From: Chitinophaga sp. CB10
GTDB taxonomy: Bacteria > Bacteroidota > Bacteroidia > Chitinophagales > Chitinophagaceae
NCBI GenBank assembly: GCA_001870995.2
Contig: MLAV02000002.1
Span: forward strand, 434,001-498,000
DNA: 64,000 bases
Reading direction: 5' to 3'
Shown here: one piece after another, positions 34,777-41,816 of the stretch
How the letters are laid out: each line of letters starts with the position of its first letter
Numbering within the stretch: the stretch's first letter is position 1
Position numbers and translations under genes: made by a program
Notes under the pieces: generated by a model
Seen by the model: the letters and a program-made list of their open reading frames with translations, nothing else
The model's database searches: none
What the model was told of the DNA's origin: nothing

Positions 34777-35292
34777 TTAGAAAAGGAACCCTGTCAGTAG
34801 CGGCAGGTATTCTTTGAGTTCCTGGTGAAGGATCTTCAGTGCTTTCCCCATCTGGTTTTCCACTGTTTTCACCGAGATGTTCATGGTGGCGGCGATTTCG
34901 GAGTATTTCAGCTGCTGGTGGCGGCTGAGGATGAAGACTTCGCGGCATCTTTCCGGGAGGCGGTCCAGCGCCTGGTGGTAAAGTTTTTCCAGCTCCCGTA
35001 CGTCCGCGGCCTGGGTAGCGCTTTCGCGCTGCTGGCTGTAGGCGGTTTCTTTTTCGCTGCGTACGGCAGCCTTGCGCCACTGGCTGATGGCGGCATTCCT
35101 GATGGCAGAAAACAGGTATGACTTTACGGGACCGGTAATAACAATTGTATCCCTTTTTTCCCATAGTTTCAGGAACACCTGCTGAACAATTTCCTCCGCC
35201 TCGTGCATATCTCCCGTGTAGTGGGCTGCGAAGGCCAGGCAATGCGCATGATTTTCCCTGAACAATTCCTCAAATGATTGGAGCGCCAACAT
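34777..35292 (-). CDS. ECF-type RNA polymerase sigma factor
   Basis: This sigma-70 family extracytoplasmic function factor has 171 residues. Region 2 is FEELFRENHAHCLAFAAHYT and EAEEIVQQVFLKLWEKR. Region 4 is LPERCREVFILSRHQQLKYS then EIAATMNISVKTVENQMGKA. I chose the ATG at 35292 because a TAnnTTTG box lies at 35309-35302, and the alternative ATG at 35304 falls inside that box. It heads the sigma, FecR, receptor, DUF4249 cluster and presumably transcribes it when released by FecR. Confidence 0.92.
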   Translation of the reverse strand: MLALQSFEELFRENHAHCLAFAAHYTGDMHEAEEIVQQVFLKLWEKRDTIVITGPVKSYLFSAIRNAAISQWRKAAVRSEKETAYSQQRESATQAADVRELEKLYHQALDRLPERCREVFILSRHQQLKYSEIAATMNISVKTVENQMGKALKILHQELKEYLPLLTGFLF

Positions 35293-35301
35293 GATGAGGT
35301 G

Positions 35302-35309
35302 CAAATATA
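35302..35309 (-). promoter_or_regulatory. -7 promoter box for the ECF sigma gene
   Basis: On the minus strand this reads TATATTTG, an exact TAnnTTTG match, 9 bases before the chosen start. It decides the start codon at 35292. Confidence 0.5.
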
Positions 35310-35347
35310 GGTCATCTCCAGTAACATCAATGGATAGAAAAAATTTC

Positions 35348-35355
35348 TACCTTTG
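35348..35355 (+). promoter_or_regulatory. -7 promoter box for pyrD
   Basis: TACCTTTG is an exact TAnnTTTG match, 8 bases before the pyrD ATG. It is divergent from the sigma-factor promoter 40 bases away. Confidence 0.6.
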
Positions 35356-35363
35356 CCCCCGAC

Positions 35364-36389
35364 ATGTACAATCTGATCAAAAATATCCTGTTCCGCTATC
35401 CGCCGGAGAACATTCACCACAGCGTTATGCGTGGTATTAAGACGCTTTATTCCCTGCCACTTGGTAAGCAAATGCTGGAAGCATTTTGCGGGGTAAAACA
35501 GAAAGGACTTGAAAAAGAGGTTTTCGGGCTCAAATTTTCCAACCCGGTAGGGCTGGCAGCTGGTTTCGACAAGGATGCCAAATATATAGATGAGCTGGCG
35601 AGCCTGGGTTTTGGATTTGTGGAGATAGGTACTGTTACGCCGGTAGCGCAACCGGGCAATGATTTACCGCGGCTGTTCCGTCTGCCGGCGGATAAGGCCC
35701 TGATCAACCGTATGGGCTTTAACAACGAAGGCGCTGTAGCAGCTGCGAGGCGCTTACAGCATAAGAAATCCAATATTATTGTAGGAGGTAACATAGGTAA
35801 AAACAAGGTAACGCCTAACGAGGAAGCGGTGAGCGACTATGAGAAGTGCTTCCATGCGTTGTATGACGTGGTGGACTACTTTGTGGTAAACGTAAGCTCA
35901 CCGAATACGCCCAACCTGCGCGCGCTGCAGGAAAAGGAGCCGCTGAAGCAGCTGCTGCATCACCTGCAGCTCCTCAACAGCCAGAAGAAAGTGCAGAAGC
36001 CGATATTATTGAAAATTGCCCCGGACCTCACTACCGAGCAGCTGGACGATATTGTGGAAATAGTCCAGGAAACCAAACTGGCCGGGATCGTGGCTACGAA
36101 TACGACAATCAGTCGCGAAGGCCTGCAAACGCCGGCTTCCGAGGTATCGGAAATTGGCGCGGGCGGTTTGAGCGGGTTGCCGGTGAAGCAAAGATCCACA
36201 GCGGTGATCCGGTATATTCACCGGAAAAGCAACGGCGCTTTCCCGATCATTGCGGTGGGCGGTATTTTTACTGCGGCCGATGCGCAGGAGAAGCTGGATG
36301 CCGGCGCTGCGCTGGTGCAGGTGTACACCGGGTTTATTTATGAGGGGCCGACGATTGTGAAGAAGATTTGTGCGGGCCTGAGGAAGTAG
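35364..36389 (+). CDS. pyrD: class 2 (quinone-dependent) dihydroorotate dehydrogenase
   Basis: This 341-residue FMN enzyme of pyrimidine synthesis oxidises dihydroorotate to orotate and reduces quinone at the inner membrane. The N-terminal helical segment (MYNLIKNILFRYPPENIHH) marks membrane-associated class 2 enzymes. The FMN and substrate blocks are NPVGLAAGFDKDA, GTVTPVAQPGN, INRMGFNNEG and VNVSSPNTPNLR; the Ser in NVSSPN is at the catalytic-base position of class 2. The C-terminal FMN phosphate site is AVGGIFTAADA. It stands alone with its own promoter and a downstream terminator. Confidence 0.96.
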   Translation: MYNLIKNILFRYPPENIHHSVMRGIKTLYSLPLGKQMLEAFCGVKQKGLEKEVFGLKFSNPVGLAAGFDKDAKYIDELASLGFGFVEIGTVTPVAQPGNDLPRLFRLPADKALINRMGFNNEGAVAAARRLQHKKSNIIVGGNIGKNKVTPNEEAVSDYEKCFHALYDVVDYFVVNVSSPNTPNLRALQEKEPLKQLLHHLQLLNSQKKVQKPILLKIAPDLTTEQLDDIVEIVQETKLAGIVATNTTISREGLQTPASEVSEIGAGGLSGLPVKQRSTAVIRYIHRKSNGAFPIIAVGGIFTAADAQEKLDAGAALVQVYTGFIYEGPTIVKKICAGLRK

Positions 36390-36492
36390 ATATGGTGCTT
36401 ATTGGATTTGCTTAAATTCATCGATTTATTACGGTAGCTACTGTATTATTTAAATCATCTCTCCAATCCATCAACTCATTACCACACAATAG

Positions 36493-36521
36493 GGCTGACC
36501 GTAGACACGGTCAGCCTTTTT
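36493..36521 (+). terminator. Rho-independent terminator after pyrD
   Basis: The perfect 10-bp stem GGCTGACCGT (36493-36502) / ACGGTCAGCC (36507-36516) is followed by TTTTT. Confidence 0.9.
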
Positions 36522-36566
36522 AATAAGGATTGTAACAGTACTATGCGAGCGATTGTGCAAAAATTT

Positions 36567-36617
36567 GGTTAACAAACAAATGGGGCTAACAAACAATGTG
36601 GGTTAACAAACACACCA
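36567..36617. repeat. three tandem 17-bp repeats
   Basis: Three head-to-tail units have period 17 and share GGyTAACAAACA: 36567-36583, 36584-36600 and 36601-36617. They lie in an otherwise gene-free stretch (36390-36864) where I see no coding sequence beyond the pyrD terminator. The spacing is iteron-like, but no replication gene is adjacent. Confidence 0.7.
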
Positions 36618-36864
36618 TTTTCTCAATAACCCCATGAAAAATGATGATTAATATGATCCAAAATTATTCAAACTGATTAGGCAAAAACCACGTTTTCGGG
36701 CACGGAAGTCCCCGAATGAGAATGAACACAATCAAGATAAGCTGAACAAAATGAACAAGTAAGGGCAGTACAATCGAACCTAAGCTGGTATGGGGTTTAC
36801 AAGAAAATCAGGGTGGTACGGAATTGATAAGAAGAAGGAGAATGGGTAAAAACAAACCGGTTAT

Positions 36865-37017
36865 TCAGGCCATCAGCTGGCTATGGCGGCAGGGTGCGGC
36901 TCCTGGAGTAACACCTTCCCGTTCCAGGGATGCAGTAAGCGCTAATTGCCTGTCGCAGCCATGAAAGCCTAAAAGCAATCCTTCATCGGCTGCATAATTA
37001 AAAACTGTTCTTTTCAT
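36865..37017 (-). pseudogene. truncated toxin-like ORF (HGCD family stub)
   Basis: This is a 50-codon ORF starting MKRTVFNYAADEGLLLGFHGCDRQ, 10 bases after the stop of the upstream small gene. From memory, GFHGCD near the N-terminus, in a gene just after a short partner, is typical of a Bacteroidota family of about 150-200 residues that continues with a YDWLG-and-YFWE block and is thought to be ADP-ribosyltransferase-like. That block is missing here and I could not find it in any frame downstream. I therefore read this as a decayed fragment. The family link is unverified. Confidence 0.4.
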
Positions 37018-37027
37018 AATGGAATAT

Positions 37028-37243
37028 TTAAATCGCTTTTTGAGTGCCACCTTCATCATTATTTTCCTCCTCCTGCTTCACGCCAAACATGCTGGAATTT
37101 TCAATAAAAAACTCCTTTGCTTCCTGCGGGATATTCAGCCGGTTAAAAGTTTCTTCCCAATTTTTCTGAGAAGCTTTGGCATAAGCCCAATACCTGTCTA
37201 TACTCTCCTCCAGGCGTTCATAAAATTCAATTGGTCTTTGCAT
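37028..37243 (-). CDS. small acidic protein, possible antitoxin-like partner
   Basis: This 71-residue soluble, acidic protein (MQRPIEFYERLEESIDRYWA, then YAKASQKNWEETFNRL) is predicted helical with an Asp/Glu/Asn-rich tail. It is encoded immediately before the HGCD-type fragment on the same strand. Such short partners commonly precede that gene family, so an immunity or antitoxin role is possible but not shown. It lies in a gene-poor patch bounded by short repeats. Codon usage looks ordinary. Confidence 0.55.
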   Translation of the reverse strand: MQRPIEFYERLEESIDRYWAYAKASQKNWEETFNRLNIPQEAKEFFIENSSMFGVKQEEENNDEGGTQKAI

Positions 37244-37349
37244 AACTTGAATAATTTTAAATCATTAACAATAAAATTTCCACCCCTAAATTAATTCAAA
37301 AAATCATCCAAAAACCGCTTCCACAAAGGATTTCATGCCCGAATGGAAT

Positions 37350-37389
37350 GAACGGATCAAACTGATAATGAACAGGTCAAACTGATAAT
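37350..37389. repeat. two tandem 20-bp repeats
   Basis: GAACGGATCAAACTGATAAT (37350-37369) is followed directly by GAACAGGTCAAACTGATAAT (37370-37389), with 18 of 20 positions identical. A looser relative (CCGAATGAGAATGAACA and nearby CAAACTGAT) occurs around 36665-36770, on the other side of the small gene pair. Confidence 0.7.
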
Positions 37390-37442
37390 TTTATTCACGC
37401 GGGCGACTGCCTCCAAACCAGCCACCCCACTATTTATACCAC

Positions 37443-37472
37443 AAAAAAAAGCGTGGGATTTTACCCCCACGC
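37443..37472 (-). terminator. Rho-independent terminator after rsmE
   Basis: GCGTGGG (37451-37457) pairs with CCCACGC (37466-37472). On the minus strand the stem is followed by a run of eight T (plus-strand A at 37443-37450). Confidence 0.85.
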
Positions 37473-37502
37473 CCATATTGCTGAAAAATTTCACGATTTT
37501 TT

Positions 37503-38216
37503 TTAAGACGGTAATTTCGCATTCATCAACACCGCCGCTACCATGCCAGCCGTTTCCGTCCGCAAACGCGTACGCCCCAACGAAACCGGCCTGAAACCCG
37601 CCCCAATCGCCTGCTCCACCTCTGCCGCCGTAAAGTCGCCCTCCGGCCCGATCAATATAATCGTATCCTTGCCCGCCTGCATCGCATCCTGCAACTCCGT
37701 CTTCTCCTCCGGTAAACAATGGGCAATAAACCGCTGCGGGTCCGTATTCCCCTTCACTACCTTCTCCAGCGACTGCGGCTCTTCCAATACCGGCAGCCAG
37801 AACTGCTTCGATTGCAACATGGCCGATACCAAAATACTGTTCAGCCGCTCCGCCTTAATCTTCTCCTTCTCCGTACGGGCAGTCACCAGCGGTATAATGG
37901 TCTGTATCCCAATCTCCGTGGCTTTTTCAAGAAACCACTCAATACGGCTCGCATTCTTGGTAAACGCAATGGCTATACGCAGCGCCGGCCGCGGCGCCGG
38001 GATTAACGCTCTCCCCTCTACCTTTACCTGGCATTTTTTCCTGTTGTCATCCGTGATAACAACGGTATATTTTGAACCACGGCCATCCGCAAGCAACACC
38101 TGGTCGCCCTTTTCATGACGTAATACCTGTATGCAATACTTGGAGGTATCCTCATTCATCGTGTACATTGTCGCATCCTGCTGAATGTCCGGCGCGTAAA
38201 AAACAGGCAATTCCAT
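37503..38216 (-). CDS. rsmE: 16S rRNA (uracil1498-N3)-methyltransferase
   Basis: This 237-residue SPOUT-class enzyme methylates N3 of U1498 in 16S rRNA using SAM. An N-terminal PUA-like domain (about 1-75, HVLRHEKGDQV-like segment CIQVLRHEKGDQVLLADG) is followed by the knotted methyltransferase domain. The latter has the SAM-binding blocks IILIGPEGDFTAAEVEQA and SLGRTRLRTETAGMVA, both RsmE hallmarks. The start at 38216 gives the usual N-terminus MELPVFYAPD; 38240 would add eight basic residues. It lies 29 bases after the MATE gene and ends before a strong terminator. Confidence 0.95.
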   Translation of the reverse strand: MELPVFYAPDIQQDATMYTMNEDTSKYCIQVLRHEKGDQVLLADGRGSKYTVVITDDNRKKCQVKVEGRALIPAPRPALRIAIAFTKNASRIEWFLEKATEIGIQTIIPLVTARTEKEKIKAERLNSILVSAMLQSKQFWLPVLEEPQSLEKVVKGNTDPQRFIAHCLPEEKTELQDAMQAGKDTIILIGPEGDFTAAEVEQAIGAGFRPVSLGRTRLRTETAGMVAAVLMNAKLPS

Positions 38217-38245
38217 GTTGATCCTTCTTCGTTTTTGCAAAAATC

Positions 38246-39604
38246 CTAAATATCTGCTTGTAATTCCAGTTTTTTAGTGCGATGATGAAATCTTACAAAC
38301 AACAATACCGACGCCGCCAGCAATCCCAGCAGCAACGCCCACCAAACGCCTTCCACGCCGAGGCCCAGCCGGATGCCCAGCAAATAACCCAATGGCAGCC
38401 CCAGGCCCCAATACGCCAGCAGGGTGATCACCGTAGGAATTCTCACGTCCCCCAATCCCCGCAGCACTCCCAGGCCTACCACCTGCGTACCGTCAAACAG
38501 CTGGAAGAAAGCCGCAATAATCAGCAGCTTGGCCGCAATCGGTATCACCTGCGGATCATCAATATAAAACCGCGGCAAAATATGATTGCCTAACATAAAC
38601 AGCAACGCCGTAAATCCCATCAGTACCAGCACCATATGATAGCTCGCAATGGCGGACATACGCAGCTCCCTGAAATCCCGCTTACCGAAGTTATTGCCGC
38701 TCTTGATCCCCGCCGCCGCTGAAATACCGCTGGCCATCATATACGTCATGGCGGCCAGGCTCAGCGCAATCTGATGCGCAGCCAGCTCCGCGGAGCCCAT
38801 CCAGCCCACCATGATAGCCGCGCCGCTAAAGGCGCTCACCTCAAAAATATATTGCAACGCCACCGGCGTACCAATACCCAGGATCTGCTTTATCTTCCCC
38901 CACTCAATATTGGAAAACCCGAACGTAGCCAGGTACTCCTTAAATCGCGGCGAACGCAGCACGTAAAACATCATCGTAATGCCCATCAGCAACCTGTCCG
39001 TAAACGTGGCAATACCGACACCCACCACGCCCATGCGCGGCAGGCCGAAAAGCCCGTACACCAGCGTAATACCCACCACGATGTTCAGCAGGTTCCCGAT
39101 AATACTGATGTTCATCGCCTGCCGGGTAAAGCCCAGCCCTTCGGCAAACTGCTTAAACGACAAGAACAGCATGAGCGGTATAAAAGAGAAGCCCAGGTAG
39201 CGCAGGAAAGGCCTTGCCTGTTCCACCACATCCGCTTCCTGGTTGAGCAGGTCCATGCGGGCGCTGCCCCAGTAAATCACCATAGACAACAGCACGCCTA
39301 CCGTCATGTTGATAATCAGGCTGTGACTCAGCAGGTGGCCGATCTTATGTTTATTCCCACGTCCATTCTCCTGCGCGATCAGCGGCGTAAGGCCGTAGGA
39401 CATACCAATGCCCGTAACCATAAAGATGGAGAACAGGCTGTTGCCCAGGGAAACCGCTGCCAGCGGCACCTTCCCGGTATGACCAATAATAAGGCTGTCG
39501 GACAATGCTACCAAAGTATGGCCGAGTTGACTGATCACTACAGGATAGGCCAGGCTGAAATTGTCCCTGTAGTGCCCTTTGTATTTCAAGTACAGTTGTT
39601 TCAT
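38246..39604 (-). CDS. MATE-family multidrug/cation efflux transporter (NorM-like)
   Basis: This 452-residue inner membrane antiporter has 12 hydrophobic segments in two six-helix halves. The N-terminal half carries PVVISQLGHTLVALSDSLII and the C-terminal half ALQYIFEVSAFSGAAIMVGW, the conserved starts of the two MATE lobes. The ATG at 39604 (MKQLYLKYKGHY) is preferred; the in-frame ATG at 39676 lies upstream of the dnaB terminator and is unlikely. It is probably co-transcribed with rsmE. The substrate is unknown. Confidence 0.92.
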   Translation of the reverse strand: MKQLYLKYKGHYRDNFSLAYPVVISQLGHTLVALSDSLIIGHTGKVPLAAVSLGNSLFSIFMVTGIGMSYGLTPLIAQENGRGNKHKIGHLLSHSLIINMTVGVLLSMVIYWGSARMDLLNQEADVVEQARPFLRYLGFSFIPLMLFLSFKQFAEGLGFTRQAMNISIIGNLLNIVVGITLVYGLFGLPRMGVVGVGIATFTDRLLMGITMMFYVLRSPRFKEYLATFGFSNIEWGKIKQILGIGTPVALQYIFEVSAFSGAAIMVGWMGSAELAAHQIALSLAAMTYMMASGISAAAGIKSGNNFGKRDFRELRMSAIASYHMVLVLMGFTALLFMLGNHILPRFYIDDPQVIPIAAKLLIIAAFFQLFDGTQVVGLGVLRGLGDVRIPTVITLLAYWGLGLPLGYLLGIRLGLGVEGVWWALLLGLLAASVLLFVRFHHRTKKLELQADI

Positions 39605-39635
39605 GGGTTCTTCTGTGATTCTTTTTGACGTATCC

Positions 39636-39670
39636 AATAAAAAAGCCGGCGATCTGTCGATGCCGGCTTT
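39636..39670 (-). terminator. Rho-independent terminator after dnaB
   Basis: AAAGCCGGC (39642-39650) pairs perfectly with GCCGGCTTT (39662-39670). On the minus strand the stem runs into a T-tract. Confidence 0.85.
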
Positions 39671-39689
39671 CTGCAAATAATTTTACCTG

Positions 39690-41258
39690 CTAAAATGGTG
39701 CATCTTCAAATCCTTCATCAAAGTCCATATCATTCATCTTGGACCCTTTCTGGATATATAATTTAGCTTCATCGTTACCGCCGGCGCCGCCATGGTGCTG
39801 ACGCATACCTGCGAACGGATTACCGCCACCGGGGTTTTCCAAACTGCCATCATCTTCAAAACGCTGGAACTCCAGTACGGCTCTCAGTTTGATGGTATCC
39901 AGCTGACCGTTACGGTGCTTGGCTATACGCACGTGGGTTTCACCTTTGTTGGATTCGCCCATTTCATTGGTATTGATTTCATAATATTCAGGACGGTACA
40001 GGAACATAACCATGTCGGCATCCTGCTCGATCGCTCCGGATTCACGGAGGTCGCTCAGCTGCGGCATCTTGTTACCGTCTTTACGCTTTTCCACATCACG
40101 GCTCAACTGCGACAACGCGATCACCGGTACCTGCAACTCTTTTGCGAGCCCTTTCAGATCGCGGGAAATCTTACTGATCTCCTGTTCCCTGTTGGTGCCT
40201 TTACCATCCCCGCTACCGCTCATCAGCTGCAGGTAGTCGATGATGATAACGCCTACGCCGTGGTTGTGTACCAGCCTGCGACATTTGGCACGGAGCTCGA
40301 AAATGTTCAGCGCCGGCGTATCGTCAATGAAGATAGGCGCTTTCGCCAGGCGTTCGATACCATGCGTCATCAGCTTCTTCATCTCGTACTCTTCCAGCTT
40401 ACCGCGGGAAATCTTTTCCAGCTTGATTTCTGATTCGGCGGACAGGATACGCTGCACGATCTGCCCGGACGACATCTCCAGCGAGAACACAGCCGCGCCT
40501 TTCGGGAAACGGGGGTGAAGCGCTGCATTCCTTGCCAGGTTAAGCGCGAACGCGGTTTTACCCACAGACGGACGCGCCGCAATGATGATCAGGTCCGTTG
40601 GCTGCCAACCGTAGGTCACTTTGTCGAGCGACGGGAAGCCGGACGGTACGCCCGTAATATCATCTCCCTTGTTCCGCAGGTCCTCGATCCTTTTCATGGT
40701 ATTCACCAATACCCGGTCGATAGAATCATAGTTCTTCCGAAGGTGGTTATTGGTGATCTCAAAAAGCTTTGATTCCGCGCTGTCAAGCAGGTCAAATACG
40801 TCTGCTGTATCCTCATACGACTCCGTGAGAATCTCCCCGGAGATGCGAATCAGCTCCCGCTGGATAAATTTCTGCAGGATGATACGGGCATGCGCCTCAA
40901 TGTTGGCCGAGGAAACCACTGCGTTGGTGAGCTTCATCACGGTATATCCGCCACCGATAGCGTCCAGCGCTCCCATGGAACGCAGTTCCTCCGTTACCGT
41001 GAGGATATCCACCGGCATGGATTTGGCTGCCAGACGGGTCATGGCAGAGAAGATTAACTGGTGTGCCTCTACGTAAAAACACTCTCCTTTCAATATCTCC
41101 ACTACTATATCGAAGGCACCTTTTTCCAGCATGATGGCTCCCAAAACAGCTTCTTCCAGTTCCTTAGCCTGTGGCGGTACTTTTCCGTACACTAAGGATG
41201 ATACCTCAATGGACGGTTTTCTACGCACATTGCGGTCTTTCTTGAGATTGAGATCCAT
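39690..41258 (-). CDS. dnaB: replicative DNA helicase DnaB
   Basis: This 522-residue hexameric helicase unwinds DNA 5'-3' at replication forks. An N-terminal domain (about 28-130, PPQAKELEEAVLGAIMLEKG) is followed by a linker and a RecA-like C-terminal domain with Walker A ARPSVGKTAFAL, Walker B VGVIIIDYLQLM, H4 and the DLRESGAIEQDADMVMFLYR block. It has an unusual Gly/Asn- and Asp-rich C-terminal extension after RIAKHRNGQLDTI, as in other Bacteroidota. No intein is visible. It is transcribed alone, with a terminator 20 bases downstream and a 558-base divergent region with DnaA-box-like sites upstream. Confidence 0.96.
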   Translation of the reverse strand: MDLNLKKDRNVRRKPSIEVSSLVYGKVPPQAKELEEAVLGAIMLEKGAFDIVVEILKGECFYVEAHQLIFSAMTRLAAKSMPVDILTVTEELRSMGALDAIGGGYTVMKLTNAVVSSANIEAHARIILQKFIQRELIRISGEILTESYEDTADVFDLLDSAESKLFEITNNHLRKNYDSIDRVLVNTMKRIEDLRNKGDDITGVPSGFPSLDKVTYGWQPTDLIIIAARPSVGKTAFALNLARNAALHPRFPKGAAVFSLEMSSGQIVQRILSAESEIKLEKISRGKLEEYEMKKLMTHGIERLAKAPIFIDDTPALNIFELRAKCRRLVHNHGVGVIIIDYLQLMSGSGDGKGTNREQEISKISRDLKGLAKELQVPVIALSQLSRDVEKRKDGNKMPQLSDLRESGAIEQDADMVMFLYRPEYYEINTNEMGESNKGETHVRIAKHRNGQLDTIKLRAVLEFQRFEDDGSLENPGGGNPFAGMRQHHGGAGGNDEAKLYIQKGSKMNDMDFDEGFEDAPF

Positions 41259-41270
41259 TTATGGTTAGTG

Positions 41271-41590
41271 TGTTAAAAAAAGTTAATAAAAGGTTACTGT
41301 CAATGGGCTTTTCTCTATGATTTACAATTGGTTATATGGAATTTATTCTCGCATTCCGACGTTCATTCAATTGTTGAAATTGCAATCTTTTTCGAGCCGT
41401 AAAAACTAAGGTAATCGCATTTTTTCATTTAATCCCGAAACGGACGGGACTAAATTTATTAAGCTCCAATCACAGGTTATCCACCGGCAACATGTCAGTT
41501 TTCCACTGACTCCACCCTAGTTATCCACCAATTTTCAAGTAATACCCAGGCAAAGGTCTGATTATTCACACACATTTGTTAAAAAAAGTT
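41271..41590. repeat. pair of 14-bp direct repeats flanking an AT-rich region
   Basis: TGTTAAAAAAAGTT occurs at 41271-41284 and again at 41577-41590. Together the copies bracket the AT-rich, DnaA-box-containing part of the dnaB-pheT intergenic region. No gene is visible between them. Confidence 0.6.
41477..41529 (+). promoter_or_regulatory. two DnaA-box-like sites
   Basis: TTATCCACC occurs at 41477-41485 and 41521-41529, each one base away from the TTATCCACA consensus and in the same orientation. A weaker TTTTCCACT lies between, at about 41500-41508. Control of dnaB by DnaA is possible. An origin function is not supported by the neighbouring genes. Confidence 0.45.
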
Positions 41591-41626
41591 TTTGGGGGAG
41601 AGATTTATGGTTGGCGTCATGGGTAT

Positions 41627-41750
41627 GCAGGACGTTTACAAACCTTTTGTCCGGTCAGGCAGGGCCGTATCAGTTAAGCCCCACAGGTCCGCACCCACTA
41701 CCGGTTTACGCTCCGCAACGCCTTCCCGGGAGGGTTTACTTTTCCCCTGC
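41627..41750. other. GC-rich, possibly structured segment upstream of pheT
   Basis: This segment stands out from its AT-rich surroundings. Its ends can pair (GCAGG at 41627 with CCTGC ending at 41750). Internal pairings include ACAAA/TTTGT and the palindrome TCCCGGGA, and GTTTAC recurs three times. The pheT frame is open through it, but the peptide has no protein-like character. It could be a leader RNA or a noncoding RNA; I recognise no known family. Confidence 0.3.
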
Positions 41751-41816
41751 TTTGCTCGTCTGCCAGAATCCTTTAACTTTACGCTCCATACATATATAAA
41801 TAGAGCAGACAAGAAA

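Noticed and set aside
34688..35242. Extended N-terminus for FecR into the sigma gene
   Set aside because: The in-frame extension is merely another frame of the sigma-factor gene; FecR homology begins at 34687.
36567..36617. CRISPR-like array
   Set aside because: Units are 17 bp, directly abutting and without spacers, and no cas gene is near.
41477..41529. Chromosomal origin at dnaB
   Set aside because: Only two near-consensus DnaA boxes, no dnaA, dnaN, gidA or similar neighbours, and no skew data; kept only as possible regulatory sites.
41592..41816. Extended N-terminus for PheT
   Set aside because: The frame is open, but the 75 residues lack protein-like character and the canonical PheT start is at 41817.
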